A stretch of 64,000 bases of DNA from Papilionanthe hookeriana x Papilionanthe teres (lineage: Eukaryota > Streptophyta > Magnoliopsida > Asparagales > Orchidaceae). Below the pieces are notes generated by a model, which searched no databases, was not told where the DNA came from, and was given only the letters and a program-made list of their open reading frames with translations. Both the position numbers and the translations under genes were made by a program. Position 1 is the first letter of the stretch. Each line of letters begins with the position of its first letter. Positions 45,733 through 57,280 of the stretch are shown one piece after another. The stretch spans positions 22,970,167-23,034,166 of the forward strand of contig CM040433.1 of assembly GCA_022702705.1 (NCBI GenBank), in the 5' to 3' direction.

Positions 45733-48218
45733 AGGTGTCGGCTACTTGTTGAAGGCTTGTGATTGAAAAATCATCCCTTTTTTTCTTGTCCTGAAAATTT
45801 GTTTGTGTATTACAAAAAAGCTTGTAACTCTTTACATTTTAATGAAATGAAACTTTTTAACTTTTCGCGATTATTTTTGTTACTTTGGCTTGTATAATTT
45901 CTTACTTTATTTAGAAATTTTGGCCCTTAGAGTTGTTTGCTCTCGGGTTGCCAGAGCCCGGTCGAGCGGGCATCGGTCCTAGATGGTCTTACAATCTGGT
46001 GTGGATCTTGTTGCTACCTTAGAGTGGCCACCAAGATTTTTGGTGAGGCCTTTGCTATCCTTTTTGTGGAATTTGTCGCTAGGGGACGGAGGGCTACCCT
46101 TAGAGACCTCACTGTTCAGAATTCGCATCGGTTTGCAATAGAGGGACCTTCCAGTTTTTGCTTGGTTCATAAGCTGGAGGCAATCGACCATGTATTTCAG
46201 GAAATTGGCTTATCAGTTTGGTCCCTTAGAACCAATGGGCTTTTAGCCTTTAGGGTGGTGACTTAGACCTCCCAGGGATGTACCCTGACCTTACCCAATC
46301 ATGTTGGTATTTACGATTTATTGTGGCACCTTTTAGAGCCTCCTGGGGACTTGCCCTAGGCTTGCCCAAGCGTGCGGGCCTTCACCTCTTTACCACTCAC
46401 CAGGTACAGATCTTTTCATCAACTGTGGGGGATGTATTCACTTAGGACTTTTCAGGGATCCTAACTACTCTTCATAGATATTGTCATTGATGAGTAGGGG
46501 AAACACCCCAGAAGCCCTGACTTGTAGGTCTTACTAGAGTGTTTTTCCAAGGGATGGATTTTTTCAATTGTCTTGTGATATAGTCAATTGGCCACCTTTC
46601 GGTCAGCCCAAGCACCTTGAGTATTGGGCAAGGGTTTGAAGACATACCCAGTCACACTTAGTTCCCTGAGTATCTGGGAAGGTCCTGCGATGTTTATGCT
46701 TCTTTGGATAAGGGACACTTTAAAGACTATTTGACTATCACATCATTTTCCTTTTCAGGACATCAACTGTGGAGATGTCTTACCACTGTTTTATGCTATC
46801 ATAATTAAGTGGACCCTCCTTGAGCATTTTAGTGAGCAAGTCCCGTTTAGAGCTGTTGATTCTTCCTTCTATTTAAAGGGGGAAGAAATTCTCCATGTCC
46901 TTAACTTCCCATCGTGCGTACTGTCTTTGTGAAAATTTTGTGAGAATGACATACTTTCCATTTGGCTGGGAGCAAAGGCAATCTTCTTTCGATAGATGTT
47001 GATGGTTCTTCGAGGCCCATGCCTCCTTAATTTCTTTTTTTTTACTTCTAGTCATGTGTCAAATGGTTAGATTTTCTCTGAGCCAGGTGTCCATTGTTGC
47101 CCAAATCGAGTTGGACACCCGATAGGAGATCCTTCCTGCGGATGGATGTGGTGGGTTTTGAGTGGTGGAGGTAAGGCCACTTTCCAGAAGCTTAATACAT
47201 CCATTTGAATGTTGTTATCGGATGTTCAGTGGTTTGTGGGTCTCTGGACTCTAATGGTCCAAGAGTAGGCCATGACTCCTCCGACCCTAATGGTTTTTCC
47301 TCTCTCTGTCTCCATCATTACGAGAGAAATTCAAAAGAGAGCGGGAGACAGACGAGGGCCCCTAAAATTTTTGCTCCAGTTACATTCTACTTTGGATTTG
47401 TACTGAGGAAGCTTATGGAAGCAAAAGAGATTGGAATGAGTTTGAGTGACGAGAAAGCAGAACAAAGTTGAAATTCTTGGAGAGGAAAAGCCAGCTGACT
47501 TCCAGCAAGATTTCTTCCACTGGTTAGCCTTCGTGGTGGATATGATGGTCTGTGGGTGAAGCGTGGGTCCAACATATTCCCAGAGAAGATCACGTACGTC
47601 CGACTATGTGTTGCATAGAGAGATGAACTTGTAGATTTCTTCTCTCGCTATTCGTGATGACCGAACTTTCTTCTCATCTTCTCAAAAGTGGTAGCCAGAA
47701 TTTTTGCTCGTATAATGATTTTTAAAAGATTCATGCTCCTAGCGAACAGCTTAGGGCCTTCACTCCTCCAAAGGTATTGTCTCAGTCAAAAGATGTAAAA
47801 GGGCGTACCTGGTATGTTTGTTGGTCATAAATTTCTTTTATCTCTCAATTGGAATGAATAAAATTTCTTTTTATCTTTGTATATATTTCTTACCTGCATC
47901 GCATTTCTCACACTTTATTATTGTGCCTCTTCATCTGTGATGTGGTTATCCTATTCCTGACTAGTCGGTTGTGTCTATTTCAGTACTCTTTTCTAGAGTT
48001 TGATCAAAAAAGATAATCGTCATGATTTGATCTAGAAAAATTCTTTGAGATTCGGGACCACTCTGCACCTGACGCCTTTACTGGTGATACATTAAATGTT
48101 GCTTGATGGTGACAATTTGTTTGCTTTGCTAGAAATTAAATGTTGTGATGTCTCGTCAATGGGCTGAGTCAGCGTCTTTTCGTCAGTTGGTCCCCCCTAA
48201 TAGTGAACTTTTCCTCCC

Positions 48219-48227
48219 TATATAAAG
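48219..48227 (+). promoter_or_regulatory. TATA box in LTR-like region, copy 2
   Basis: TATATAAAG, identical to 4397-4405, with the purine-rich GGAGGAGAGG just downstream. Confidence 0.55.
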
Positions 48228-48399
48228 GGAGGAGAGGTCCACTGCGCCCTTGCCACTTCAACATGAGTGTCTGCCTCGTGACAGTGGAGAGTTGTCGGAC
48301 TGCTCTTTACACAGTCAGTGGTGGAGGAGATACTCTATTGATGCAGATTCTTGTTTTCTTGAGGCCAGATCCTCCAATTTAATTTTTTTTTGTAAATCA

Positions 48400-48410
48400 A
48401 GTATCAGAGG
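48400..48410 (+). other. Primer-binding-site-like sequence, copy 2
   Basis: AGTATCAGAGG follows CA at 48398-48399. If genuine, the element's interior would continue after the Athila-like insertion, at 55041. Confidence 0.4.
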
Positions 48411-48442
48411 GGAGGGTTTTGTGTAAGCCATGCACCCAACCT

Positions 48443-50028
48443 TGGCCAAACTCGCAATTACGCAGTTAATTACTTTCCAAAAGATAGCCAAAAACATGAC
48501 CTAAATTTATATATAGCGGCTAGTGTGTATAAATGATATGTTATAGAATTTAGAATTTGATTAATAGTTTACACACTAGGGGTAGTGCGCAAGTATAGAT
48601 ATCATTTTAATTAATATAATATTTTCTTTAAAACCCCAGTATCGATCCCATAGGGGAAGGTGAAATTCTTTTGTAGACTTAGAAAACTCAACCTAAACTG
48701 TAAACAATTATCTAGAAAATACGTTAGCAAGTTTATGTGTAAAAAGAAATTACTAAATTTTAATTTAAAGTTTAAATAAAATAAAGTGTTTCTAAACCAT
48801 TTTTATAAAGAAGAGTTCAAATTATGCGGATGTTCTTTCCCCTTGTAAAGAGATCATAATTAGTGTAGGAATTAAATGTTTAAAAGTTAAAATGTACTTC
48901 TGTGACAAATAGGTGCATACCTATTCGTTACCCTCTTACGAGTGCATAAAGAACATTGGCTAACCTAAGTTCCAAAATCTCAGGTGTTGCTGGGTAGGTT
49001 CTAGCCTCTCACATCCATATTACACACTGCGCCCTCTCTATAGAATTAACCGGTCATAAGATTTAAAACTCTAGATCAAATTGGTTGAGGTTCTAGCTTG
49101 TCAACCTAGAATCACTAGTTCTGCGCACATAAAAACTTATCTCCCTATCTATTTTGCACTAACCCATGGATTACCTTCTCATCCATGAAATTAATGTGAT
49201 TCTTACTAGTTGAGGAACACATAACCCTCCCGGGTCATTATGGATTCACAACAAATTTTAACATTGCAATTGGTCAGATTGAAGATGTAAATGAAGAATG
49301 AAGTAAAGAATCATCACAAGTATGGAATAAGATAAATCTTAAACAATTCTAATCCTACGCATTATTACTTCTTATTGCAATGAGAAAGATAAAGATAACT
49401 ACTCAGAATTCATGAGGATAATACAACAAAACATGATTTATATAAAAAGCAAAGTTTACACAATAACTCAAAGCTCAAACAAAAATACAAATTACTTATC
49501 TTAGACTTCTTCTTAAGCAAATCCTTTGAAGTTCCATTGACGACTTGTTGCTCCAACAGACACCACAATACACTAAAAAAACTCTTGCTTACACACACAC
49601 ACACACACCAAGTCTCACAACCTCTTCTCTGCACACGTTAAAAGAAGACGTTTTTTTGACCAGCCAATGACTTCTTTAAATAGAGCTCTCAAAATTACCA
49701 AGAGTAACTTCAACTACCTCTTCAAAATTTGTCCAAATATATTTGATAAAGTTCAAAACCGTTTATGGTGTCTAAGTGCCCAATCATGGCGCCTAGGCGC
49801 CAACCTTCTAGAAGCCTCAAATAACTACCTGGCGCCTAGGCGCCAAATCACTTTTCTTTGCTTCCTTGCTTCATTTGATCCTGTTTTGCTTTGTTTTTGC
49901 TTCTTTTGCTCTTAAAATTCATCTCTTTACTTGAGATAAAAAAACAAAAAAACCTTCAATTAAAATGCAATATCCTTAAAAATGAGTATAAAATACATTT
50001 AGAAAATTATCATATTTTAGGTTTTTCA
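48443..50028 (-). repeat. Athila-like 3' LTR, copy 2
   Basis: It starts TGAAAAACCTAAAA at 50028 after the polypurine tract and ends CA at 48443. It is much closer to copy 1 (4621-6210) than to its own 5' LTR (53467-55035). That is expected if copy 1 came from this one by recent duplication while the two LTRs have diverged since an older insertion. Confidence 0.9.
49787..49845. promoter_or_regulatory. Paired 16-bp palindromes, copy 2
   Basis: TGGCGCCTAGGCGCCA at 49787-49802 and 49830-49845, start spacing 43 bp, identical to copy 1. Confidence 0.75.
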
Positions 50029-50042
50029 ATTCCCCCAAACTT
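50029..50042 (-). other. Polypurine tract, copy 2
   Basis: AAGTTTGGGGGAAT on the minus strand, directly before the 3' LTR. Confidence 0.8.
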
Positions 50043-51338
50043 AAACATTACTTGTCTTTAAGTAACCCTTTTATTTATAAGCTAAATATTATAACTTATG
50101 GTAGTAGGTTTCAATAAAGATTCCCATAGTTTTTGCCTCATAAACGTGATAGTGACAATTTAGAAAAATTTTCAATAACTTAGGTTAGAATTAAGGTGTA
50201 AGAATATCTAATAATCAAGTTAGGAATTCTGGTTTTCTATTCATTTTTAGAAATATTGTAATTTGTCAGACTTGGGAATCTTTAAAAAAATTTAAATAAA
50301 AGATTAACATGAGAACTCTACTAGTAAAGATTTTCTAATACATTTAAAATTAAGAATAAGCTCAAATGTAAATAAGTTTCTTCCTTTAAGATAATTCAAG
50401 TGGAGACACTTTTTAATTAGACATCTCCTCAAGCTTCTCTCCACAAATTTTTGTTTTTTACTTTTCTTTCTCTTTTGATTTTTATTTTCTTTTTCTTTCA
50501 GAATTATTTTCAATTCTTTCTTTTCTTTTCTTTTCATGTGAGGATATTACTACATCTGAATAGCCTTTAATAATTTTGAACTTCACTATCCTCATCTTAA
50601 AGTTAAAAACATCTCACATTTCTTTACTTGATATTATGTATTAGTATAAAATAATTTTTTATAGAGTTTGTAATTCTTCTTATAAGTGAAAATCTAAGAT
50701 TTCCTAGTATTTCAAAGGACAACTTTTCTTATTATGAATAGTAAAAGGATATTTTTATACTTTTATACCACATATCTTAACTCTAGAACAACTCTTAATT
50801 AATAAAAATTTTTACTTAAGTTTACTATAACCTTCGTAAAATTAAAAATATAGCTCTTTAAAGATAACACCACATATCACATGTTATGTTAAAATAATTT
50901 TAAATATATTTTATTGAGGACAAATAAAATTTAGTTTTTTTAAGTGTTTTTCTCACTTTCGCAAACTTGAGTTTTTAAATATTTTAAAACATGATAGTAA
51001 AAAAATAGTAAGAAGAGAGAAAAATTTAATAGATTAATTATCTATTAACAATTCGTAAATATGAAAATTATGCACGTACAAGAAATAAAAACAGGTGTGT
51101 GTAGCAGTAAGTAAATATCAACTACAGGTTTAGCTTGAAAAGTACATGTAAAGAACTACTATCAAACACAAGCAGTATATGTATGAACTGATCAAAATGA
51201 AATCACCAGTGCAGTGAAAACTAAAAAATCAATAATCTATATTAACAAAAAACATGCATAACATAATGTCCAATACAATCAAAATAACTAAACATCAGAA
51301 ATAACCATTGAAATTAACTACAAACAAACTCAAAATCA

Positions 51339-52161
51339 CTACTCCTCCTCCTCCTCCTCCTCATCACCTCACCCATAAAATTTTGGTGCTAAAATGGAGG
51401 ATAATGAGGATACTCAACAAACTCAAAACCGTGAACACCTCTTAAAAAGCTCACTAAGGAAGTATTGAAGCTAGTTTTATAATCACTCTTCCTTCTCATA
51501 TATTTATCCAAGTGATCCTGGTGATCTTCATTATCATGCAACTGACACAACATAAAAAACATTTAGACTGATGTTTGATATATCGATCAAGAAGCTCCTC
51601 TAAAATATTAGAAAGTTGTACACTAGCACTGGAAGTGGACGATCTATAAGAAGAAGCAGAAGCAACATCTTAAAGTTGGCTTTTAGAACCAGGCATAGCA
51701 TGCTTTCCCTAGATATCCACATTAGCCTTACCTATAGTATTTAGTGGCACTAATATCTCCTCCTCAGCTTCAAATTTAACATCAGATTGCTTGCAAATAG
51801 TAAAAATAAGAGAGGGATATCCCAAAAGTCCAGTAGATTGTTCCGTAGAAGAAGTGATAATTGCCTTATAAATGAGAGAGCCAATATCAATGGTTTCATA
51901 TTCTGAATAGAGTAGTTCAAAGCTGATTTCTCCTTGGTCACTTCACTCAGATGATTTGTAGGGAGAAGGTGAGCAATAATGAAGTAATGTTAGGCTTTAG
52001 AAGGAGGACTAAGCATGGAAGAAGGAAAATTTTACCTTATGCCCGTTCTTGATCTTCCAAGCTCCACACCAGTCAGTCAAAAACCCAATAATTTCATCCA
52101 GCTTGGCATCATTTGGATCAAACACAGAATAAAAGCAAGTAGGAACACTTTGTAGATCATA
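51339..52161 (-). pseudogene. Athila-type third ORF, truncated
   Basis: This is the same protein remnant as 7522-8343, including VPTCFYSVFDPNDAKLDEII (about 52090-52150) and the glutamate run before the stop at 51339-51341. The N-terminal quarter with MAPKTKRGKE is removed by the deletion that joins it to gag. Frame breaks differ in places from copy 1; near 51905 an extra base here restores a frame that is broken in copy 1. Confidence 0.65.
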
Positions 52162-53075
52162 ACCCCATTTGTTTCAGTTCACAATGGGTTCACTTGATTC
52201 TTCTCCCATTGTCCACCACCATAATTATTATTCCAGTTAAAGTTAGGGTAGTTCTTCTAACCTGGGCTGTAATTGTTAGAAAATGGGTTATTGGGTCTAT
52301 TGTTAATTGCATATAAAGTCTCAAATGATGGTTAAAAACCAATCATTTGTCCTAATGAGTTTTCCTTAATCACATGAGGTGTTTGAGTTAAGTCCATTAC
52401 AGATTGATCTAACTTCCTAGATATTGCAGCAACCTGCGATGTCAAAAATGAAATTTCATTAGTATCATGAACACTAGCTAATTTCTTAGGATTACCCTTT
52501 TAGAAGGCCACTAAAAATTGTTAGTAGCCATCTCTTCTATTAATTCCTATGCTTCATCAAATGGTTTCGACATTAATGAACCTCCAACAGCAGCATCAAT
52601 AATATATCTAAGAGACCCATTATAAAATGTTTGGATAATCAACCAATTTGGCAAAACATGATTTGGACGCTCCTTGAGGAGTTCTTTAAATCGTTCTCAA
52701 ACTTCATATATTAAAGTAATATCATTTCTAGGTTTAACAGTTTTTGAAGGTGTAAAATACTTAAATAAGAATTTCTGTGCTAAATATCTCAAAGTTTTGA
52801 TATATCCAGGTGCTAATGAGTTTAACCACATCTTATTTATCTCTTAAGAAAAAAGAAAAAGTCTAAGTCTAACATCGTTATTTGATATGCCTTCATACTT
52901 AAACGTAGCCACAGTTTTAAAAACTAACAAGATGTAATTTGGATCTTCATAGAGTATCCCCCCAAACTGATTGTTTTGTACCATTTGGATTATAGCAGTT
53001 TTAAGCTCAAATGAGTTAGCCGCTACAGCAGGGGTTTGTATACTTAAGTGAATTTCATATGTTATGGGGTTTTTA
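52162..53075 (-). pseudogene. Athila-like gag, decayed
   Basis: The retrotransposon Gag domain is clear on the minus strand: FELKTAIIQMVQNNQFGG (about 52960-53015), NDVRLRLFLFS, APGYIKTLRYLAQKFLFKYF, ERFKELLKERPNHVLPNWLI (about 52635-52700), IQTFYNGSLRYIIDAAVGGS and ELIEEMATNN. Further on, NPNF-like asparagine- and glycine-rich sequence (about 52190-52280) precedes the joint. Gag forms the particle that packages element RNA. Several stops are present. This stretch is missing from the 4.6-13.3 kb copy, which begins at the matching ACCCCATTTGTTTC. Confidence 0.88.
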
Positions 53076-53440
53076 TAGTCCCTTAAAGGTATTTATACAT
53101 GACGATGTTCGTTTTCAACTGTTTAATTATCTATGTTATTATGTGATGTGTTCACCATTTCTTATAAATTGTGAAACTCTTTTTATTTTCAAAATTTTCT
53201 TATGGTTTGTTCTAACGGAGATTCTTGAGGCACTAAACCTTCAGATCCTGAACTATGCAAACAATATTAAAAGTTCTGTAAACAATATATTCAAAATAAA
53301 ATTTTTAATTTTTTGTTATTATATATTTTTTTATATATTTTAAGCAAGCACTTAAAAAGAGAAACGACACTGTAATCATCTAAAATAAGTTTACAATTCA
53401 AATAAAAAATTTTAAGTTAAAAAATTCTGTTACGTCATTC

Positions 53441-53461
53441 CTTCCTCGACAATGGTGCAAA
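53441..53461 (-). other. Primer-binding site, tRNA-Asp type, decayed
   Basis: On the minus strand TTTTGCACCATTGTCGAGGA corresponds to TGGCGCCGTTGCCGGGGA, the tRNA-Asp complementary site usual in Athila-type elements. Substitutions are mostly transitions, as expected from cytosine deamination. Confidence 0.75.
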
Positions 53462-53466
53462 AAACT

Positions 53467-55035
53467 TGGCCCAACCCGCAGTTACGCAATTAATTATTTT
53501 CTAAAAGATGACAAAAAACTTAACCCAATTTATATTTAGTGGTTAGTGTGTATAAATGATATGTTATAGAATTTAGATTTGATTAATAGATTACACACTA
53601 AGGGTAGTATGCAAGTATACGTATCCTTTCAAGCAATATAAAATTTTCTTTAAAACCCCAGCATCAATCCTTCAGGAAAAGTGAAGTTCATTTATAGACT
53701 TAGAAAACTCAACTTAAACTATAAAGAATTATCTAGGAAATACAATAGCAAGTTTATATGTAAAAGAAATTACTAAATTCTAATTCAAAGCTTAAATAAA
53801 ATGAAGTGTTTCTAATGTAATTTTATGAAGAAGAGTTCAAATTAGGGGGATGTTCTTTCTCCTTACAATGATATCATAATCATGTAGGAATCAAATATTT
53901 AAAGGTTAAAATGTAGTTTTTTAATAAATAGGTGCATACCTATTCTTTACCCTCTTTCAAATGCATAAAGAGCATTGGGTACCATAGATTTAAGTTCCAA
54001 AGTCTCAGATTATGCTGGGTAGGTTCTAGTCTTTCACTTCCAGATTACGTACTGTGCCTTCTCTAAAAGACTAAATGTTTCTAAGGTTCTAAACTCTAGA
54101 TAAAATTGGTTGATGTTCTAGCATGTCACCATAGAATCACCAATTTTATGCCCATCAAAACATATCTCCCTATGTATTTCCACTAACCCATGGATTACCT
54201 TCTCACCCACGGAATTAATGTGATTCTTACTAGTTGAGGAGCACATAGTTCTCCCGGGTCATTATGGATGCACAACAAATTTTAACATTCCAATTGGACA
54301 GATTGAAGATGTAAATGAAGAACAAAGAAATGAATCATCACACGTATGGATTAAGAGAAATCTTAAAAAATTATTATCATACACATAATCACTTCTTATT
54401 TTAAGGAGAAAGATAAAAAATATTACTCAAAATTCATGGGGATAACACAACAAAACACGATTTATATGAAAAGAAAAGTTTACACAATAACGCAAAACTC
54501 AAACAAAAATACTTATTACTTATCTTAGACTTATCCCCAAGTAAATCCTTTAAAGTTCCTTCGATGACTTCTTGCTCCAATATACACACCACAACACACA
54601 CTAGAAAAACTCTCACTTACACACACATACACACCATGACTCACGACCTCTTCTCCACATACGCCAAAAGAAGTCCTTCTTTGATCAGCCAATGGCTTCT
54701 TTCTATAAAGCTCTCAAAATCACCAAGTTTCACTTCAAACATCTCTTCAAAATTCATTCAAACTCATTGCATAAAGTTCAAAACTTTATTTGGCACCTAT
54801 GCGCCAACCTTCTAGAAGCCTCAAATAACTAACTGGCGCCTAGGTGCCAAATCCCTTTTCTTTGTTCCTTTACTTCATTTGACCCAAATTTACTCCATGT
54901 TTGCTCCTTTTACTCTTAAACTCCATCTCTTGTACTTGAAATAAAAAACACACAAAATACATTCCATTAAAGTGCAATATCCTTAAATATGAACATAAAA
55001 TACATAAAAAAATTAGCATATTTTTAGGTATATAA
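53467..55035 (-). repeat. Athila-like 5' LTR
   Basis: It starts TTATATACCTAAAA at 55035 (the TG is mutated) and ends CA at 53467. It has the same block order as 48443-50028: a CA-rich microsatellite region (about 54620-54640), the palindrome pair 54791-54806 and 54834-54849, and the terminal CCTTAGTGTGTAATC. Confidence 0.9.
54791..54849. promoter_or_regulatory. Decayed palindrome pair in 5' LTR
   Basis: TGGCACCTATGCGCCA (54791-54806) and TGGCGCCTAGGTGCCA (54834-54849). The start spacing is still 43 bp although each palindrome has substitutions. Confidence 0.65.
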
Positions 55036-55040
55036 AACCT

Positions 55041-56035
55041 CTCTTGTGTTGAGTTAGGTGCTGACCAGATCCCGCGAACAGGTGGGATGGACTTCATTAG
55101 GGTGTTAAAATCATTGCATCAGGAGGATAATGCATTAGTTTGGTTGTTCCTGTTAGTGGAGGGGGGTTCTTTATGTCTCTTGATGCCTCGTAGTATGGGG
55201 ATCGAAAAGAAAAACATAACACCACCTGTTGTAACGGGTTTCAATCTCACTCGTTCTGGCTATTTATGATCTCGTTACATAGTTAGGATCCTGCGGAAGT
55301 GTGGGCAAGGATTCCTTTCACTCACGACTGCATTCTGCTTTCCTAGCAGAGGCTTTAGGGTGTGAAGGGATTCTTTGGCCCAATCGCAAGGGACTCAAAC
55401 TGGGTCTCTAAGTGAGAGACGATCGCCTAAATAGCGTTTCTCCCACCCTCTAGGGCATTCACTGTGAAAATTTCTTTTATGTCTAGAATGTGATGGCATT
55501 TAGTTCCTTTGTAGGCATTTTGTACATAAGGGAACGTTGTGGTTAAGAGAGTGGGTCAATCTGAATTTCTTGGAGTAAGCTGGCTAGATCCAACCAACCT
55601 CTTCGTCGTGGTGGCACTCTTGGTAGAGGGTTGTGCTTGGCTTTCAAATGACATGGTTCTCTTTCCTTAGGTGTGCCAATCGTTACTTATAATAGGGACC
55701 ATTCATCCATTTTGAGGATAAGTTTCAATCTGAAGAGCTATAAAGTGTCTACATTGTACCTCAATCGATCAATGCGCTATGTCTTTTCTTGTGTTTGCCT
55801 TTGATTGTTTTTTGTATTATATATATACTCATGACACTTTAATCGTTATGTGCATCTCTCACTTAATCGACTCGATCTCGCTGGTTGACGGAATTGGTGG
55901 CCCAATGCATCTTTTTTGGATTTTGAAAACTAATTGTCACTTGGTTGATTCGACCAAGTTCTCAAGCATTAAAAGTACCTATGATTTGTTTGCATAAGAT
56001 CAATTTAGAAAACAATATTTTATTAATAAATTATA
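55041..56035. other. Continuation of host sequence after the Athila insertion; unidentified
   Basis: By the AACCT duplication, this joins to the sequence ending at 48437. ORFs 55087-55269 and 55779-55997 (plus) show no similarity. It may contain the 3' non-coding part and LTR of the minus-strand Tat-like element that follows, but no repeat partner was found. Confidence 0.4.
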
Positions 56036-57280
56036 ATTTAGATATCGGTTGACTATACCCCTTTTTTTGACGTATACATAAGAATATATTTTAAGGGAAA
56101 ATTTCTTTAAATCATCCCAGCTCCAAGTCCGTGGGAGCTTTTTTTGGAGTATGCTTTGAGTCAGTAGGCTCCCAACAAAACTTTTTGGCTGATTATGTAC
56201 AGTTTGCTCCATGTCTAGATGAGCTTGCTGACCGCTTGTCCTCAAGTTGTGAGATCAACCTTCTTTAGTACTAGATTGTCGGGGATGAAGGTTTTCTCCC
56301 AAACATGTTTGTCGAAGTAGATGGTTGTTTGTATCTTAATCTTCTCCTGTCAGAGTGTTGAATTGGTTCATGTATCATCTATAAGATTGAGTGCTAGCAT
56401 TGCTCCCTGGATATTAGCTTGCTACGATTTGGCCAATTCATCCTCGAGGAACAAATAAGTTGTGACGTCCCTTTTTCTATGATGATTATACTTGACTAGT
56501 AGTACTGCCTCCATTCCGCGAGTTAGCCTGAATGGGTTTTGGATAGTAGCTAATGACGGTGTTGTGCGGGTTGCTCAAAGCATTGAGGGTAACTATTATG
56601 CCCAACTTCCCTTGGCGCTTTCAACCTTTTTCCTTAACAGGTTTAGAATGAGCATGTTAGTTGTCTCAACCTGCTCGTGCATTCTAGAGTGATGAACTGA
56701 AACGAATTTCAGATCAATGCTCTACTTTGTGTTGATATATTTCACCTATTGATCTACAAAAGTAGGTCCCACTGTTAGTAATAATCATGAGTGGAAACCC
56801 ACATTTGCAGATCAGGTTAAACCATATGAAATTCCTGACTTCTTCTGCGTTGATACTAGCAAGGGGCTTTGCTTCGACCCATTTTGAAAAAGAGTTATCT
56901 GCCACCAGGAGGAACTTCCTCTAGCTTTTTAGCGGAAGAAAAGGCCTAAGAATGTCTAGTCCCCACATGGAAAAAAAAACTAAGGACCAACTATTGGTTG
57001 CGGCTTATGATCTAGTTAATGATGTGATGGGGTGTATTTTTAACATTGCTCACACCTGCTTGAGAATTTTGCGGCATCTTTCAGGAGTATTGGCCAGACG
57101 TACCGTTGCCTATGTACAAGGAAAGCTAAAGTATTCCCTTCATAGTGGCTGCCACATTCTCCAGATTGCACTTTGAATGCACATCTTGAATTTCATCTTC
57201 CCTTAGGCATCTTAGTTATACTGAAGTAACATTCTCCTGAATAAATTTTTGTCGAATAATAGGTACATGGCAGTTTTGAT
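56036..57280 (-). pseudogene. Tat-like Ty3/gypsy integrase
   Basis: The minus strand reads a DILRPF-type first catalytic segment (about 56925), then in 56714-56905 SFSKWVEAKPLASINAEEVR and a segment with ITNSGT, where the second catalytic Asp (ITDNGT in the family) is Asn. Downstream are HTTPS-like and NPFRLTRGMEAVLLV (about 56510-56570) and LLGAY, SSHGLGAGM near 56110-56180, matching the end of pol (GAYxL, PRTW). Frame breaks are frequent. The mutated catalytic residue means no activity. Confidence 0.85.

Larger units (their letters stand above)
45738..48437 (+). mobile_element. Unidentified retroelement interior/LTR region, copy 2
   Basis: It continues the host element after LTR B. The longest frame (45937-46266, 109 residues; starts MLSGCQSPVERASVLDG) is open here but broken in copy 1 by a one-base change of a T run. 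It has no domain I recognise. Other ORFs: 47205-47471 (plus) and 46873-47055 (minus). The stretch ends with a TATA box (48219-48227), a CA end (48398-48399) and the primer-site-like AGTATCAGAGG, then the AACCT target site. Confidence 0.5.
45198..52161 (+). repeat. Segmental duplication, copy 2
   Basis: This is the counterpart of 1386-8343. Here the copied block sits inside complete flanks: all of LTR B to the left and the rest of an Athila-like element with its 5' LTR to the right. Copy 2 therefore shows the original insertion structure, and copy 1 the broken one. Confidence 0.95.
48443..55035 (-). mobile_element. Athila-like element with pol deleted
   Basis: Reading right to left: 5' LTR 55035-53467, primer site, gag, part of the third ORF, polypurine tract, 3' LTR 50028-48443. 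AACCT flanks both ends (48438-48442 and 55036-55040), so both termini are original. Protease, RT, RNase H and integrase are absent: at 52161/52162 the third ORF is joined directly to gag, where the related copy at 8.3-13.3 kb has about 4.9 kb. The element is non-autonomous by deletion. Confidence 0.92.
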
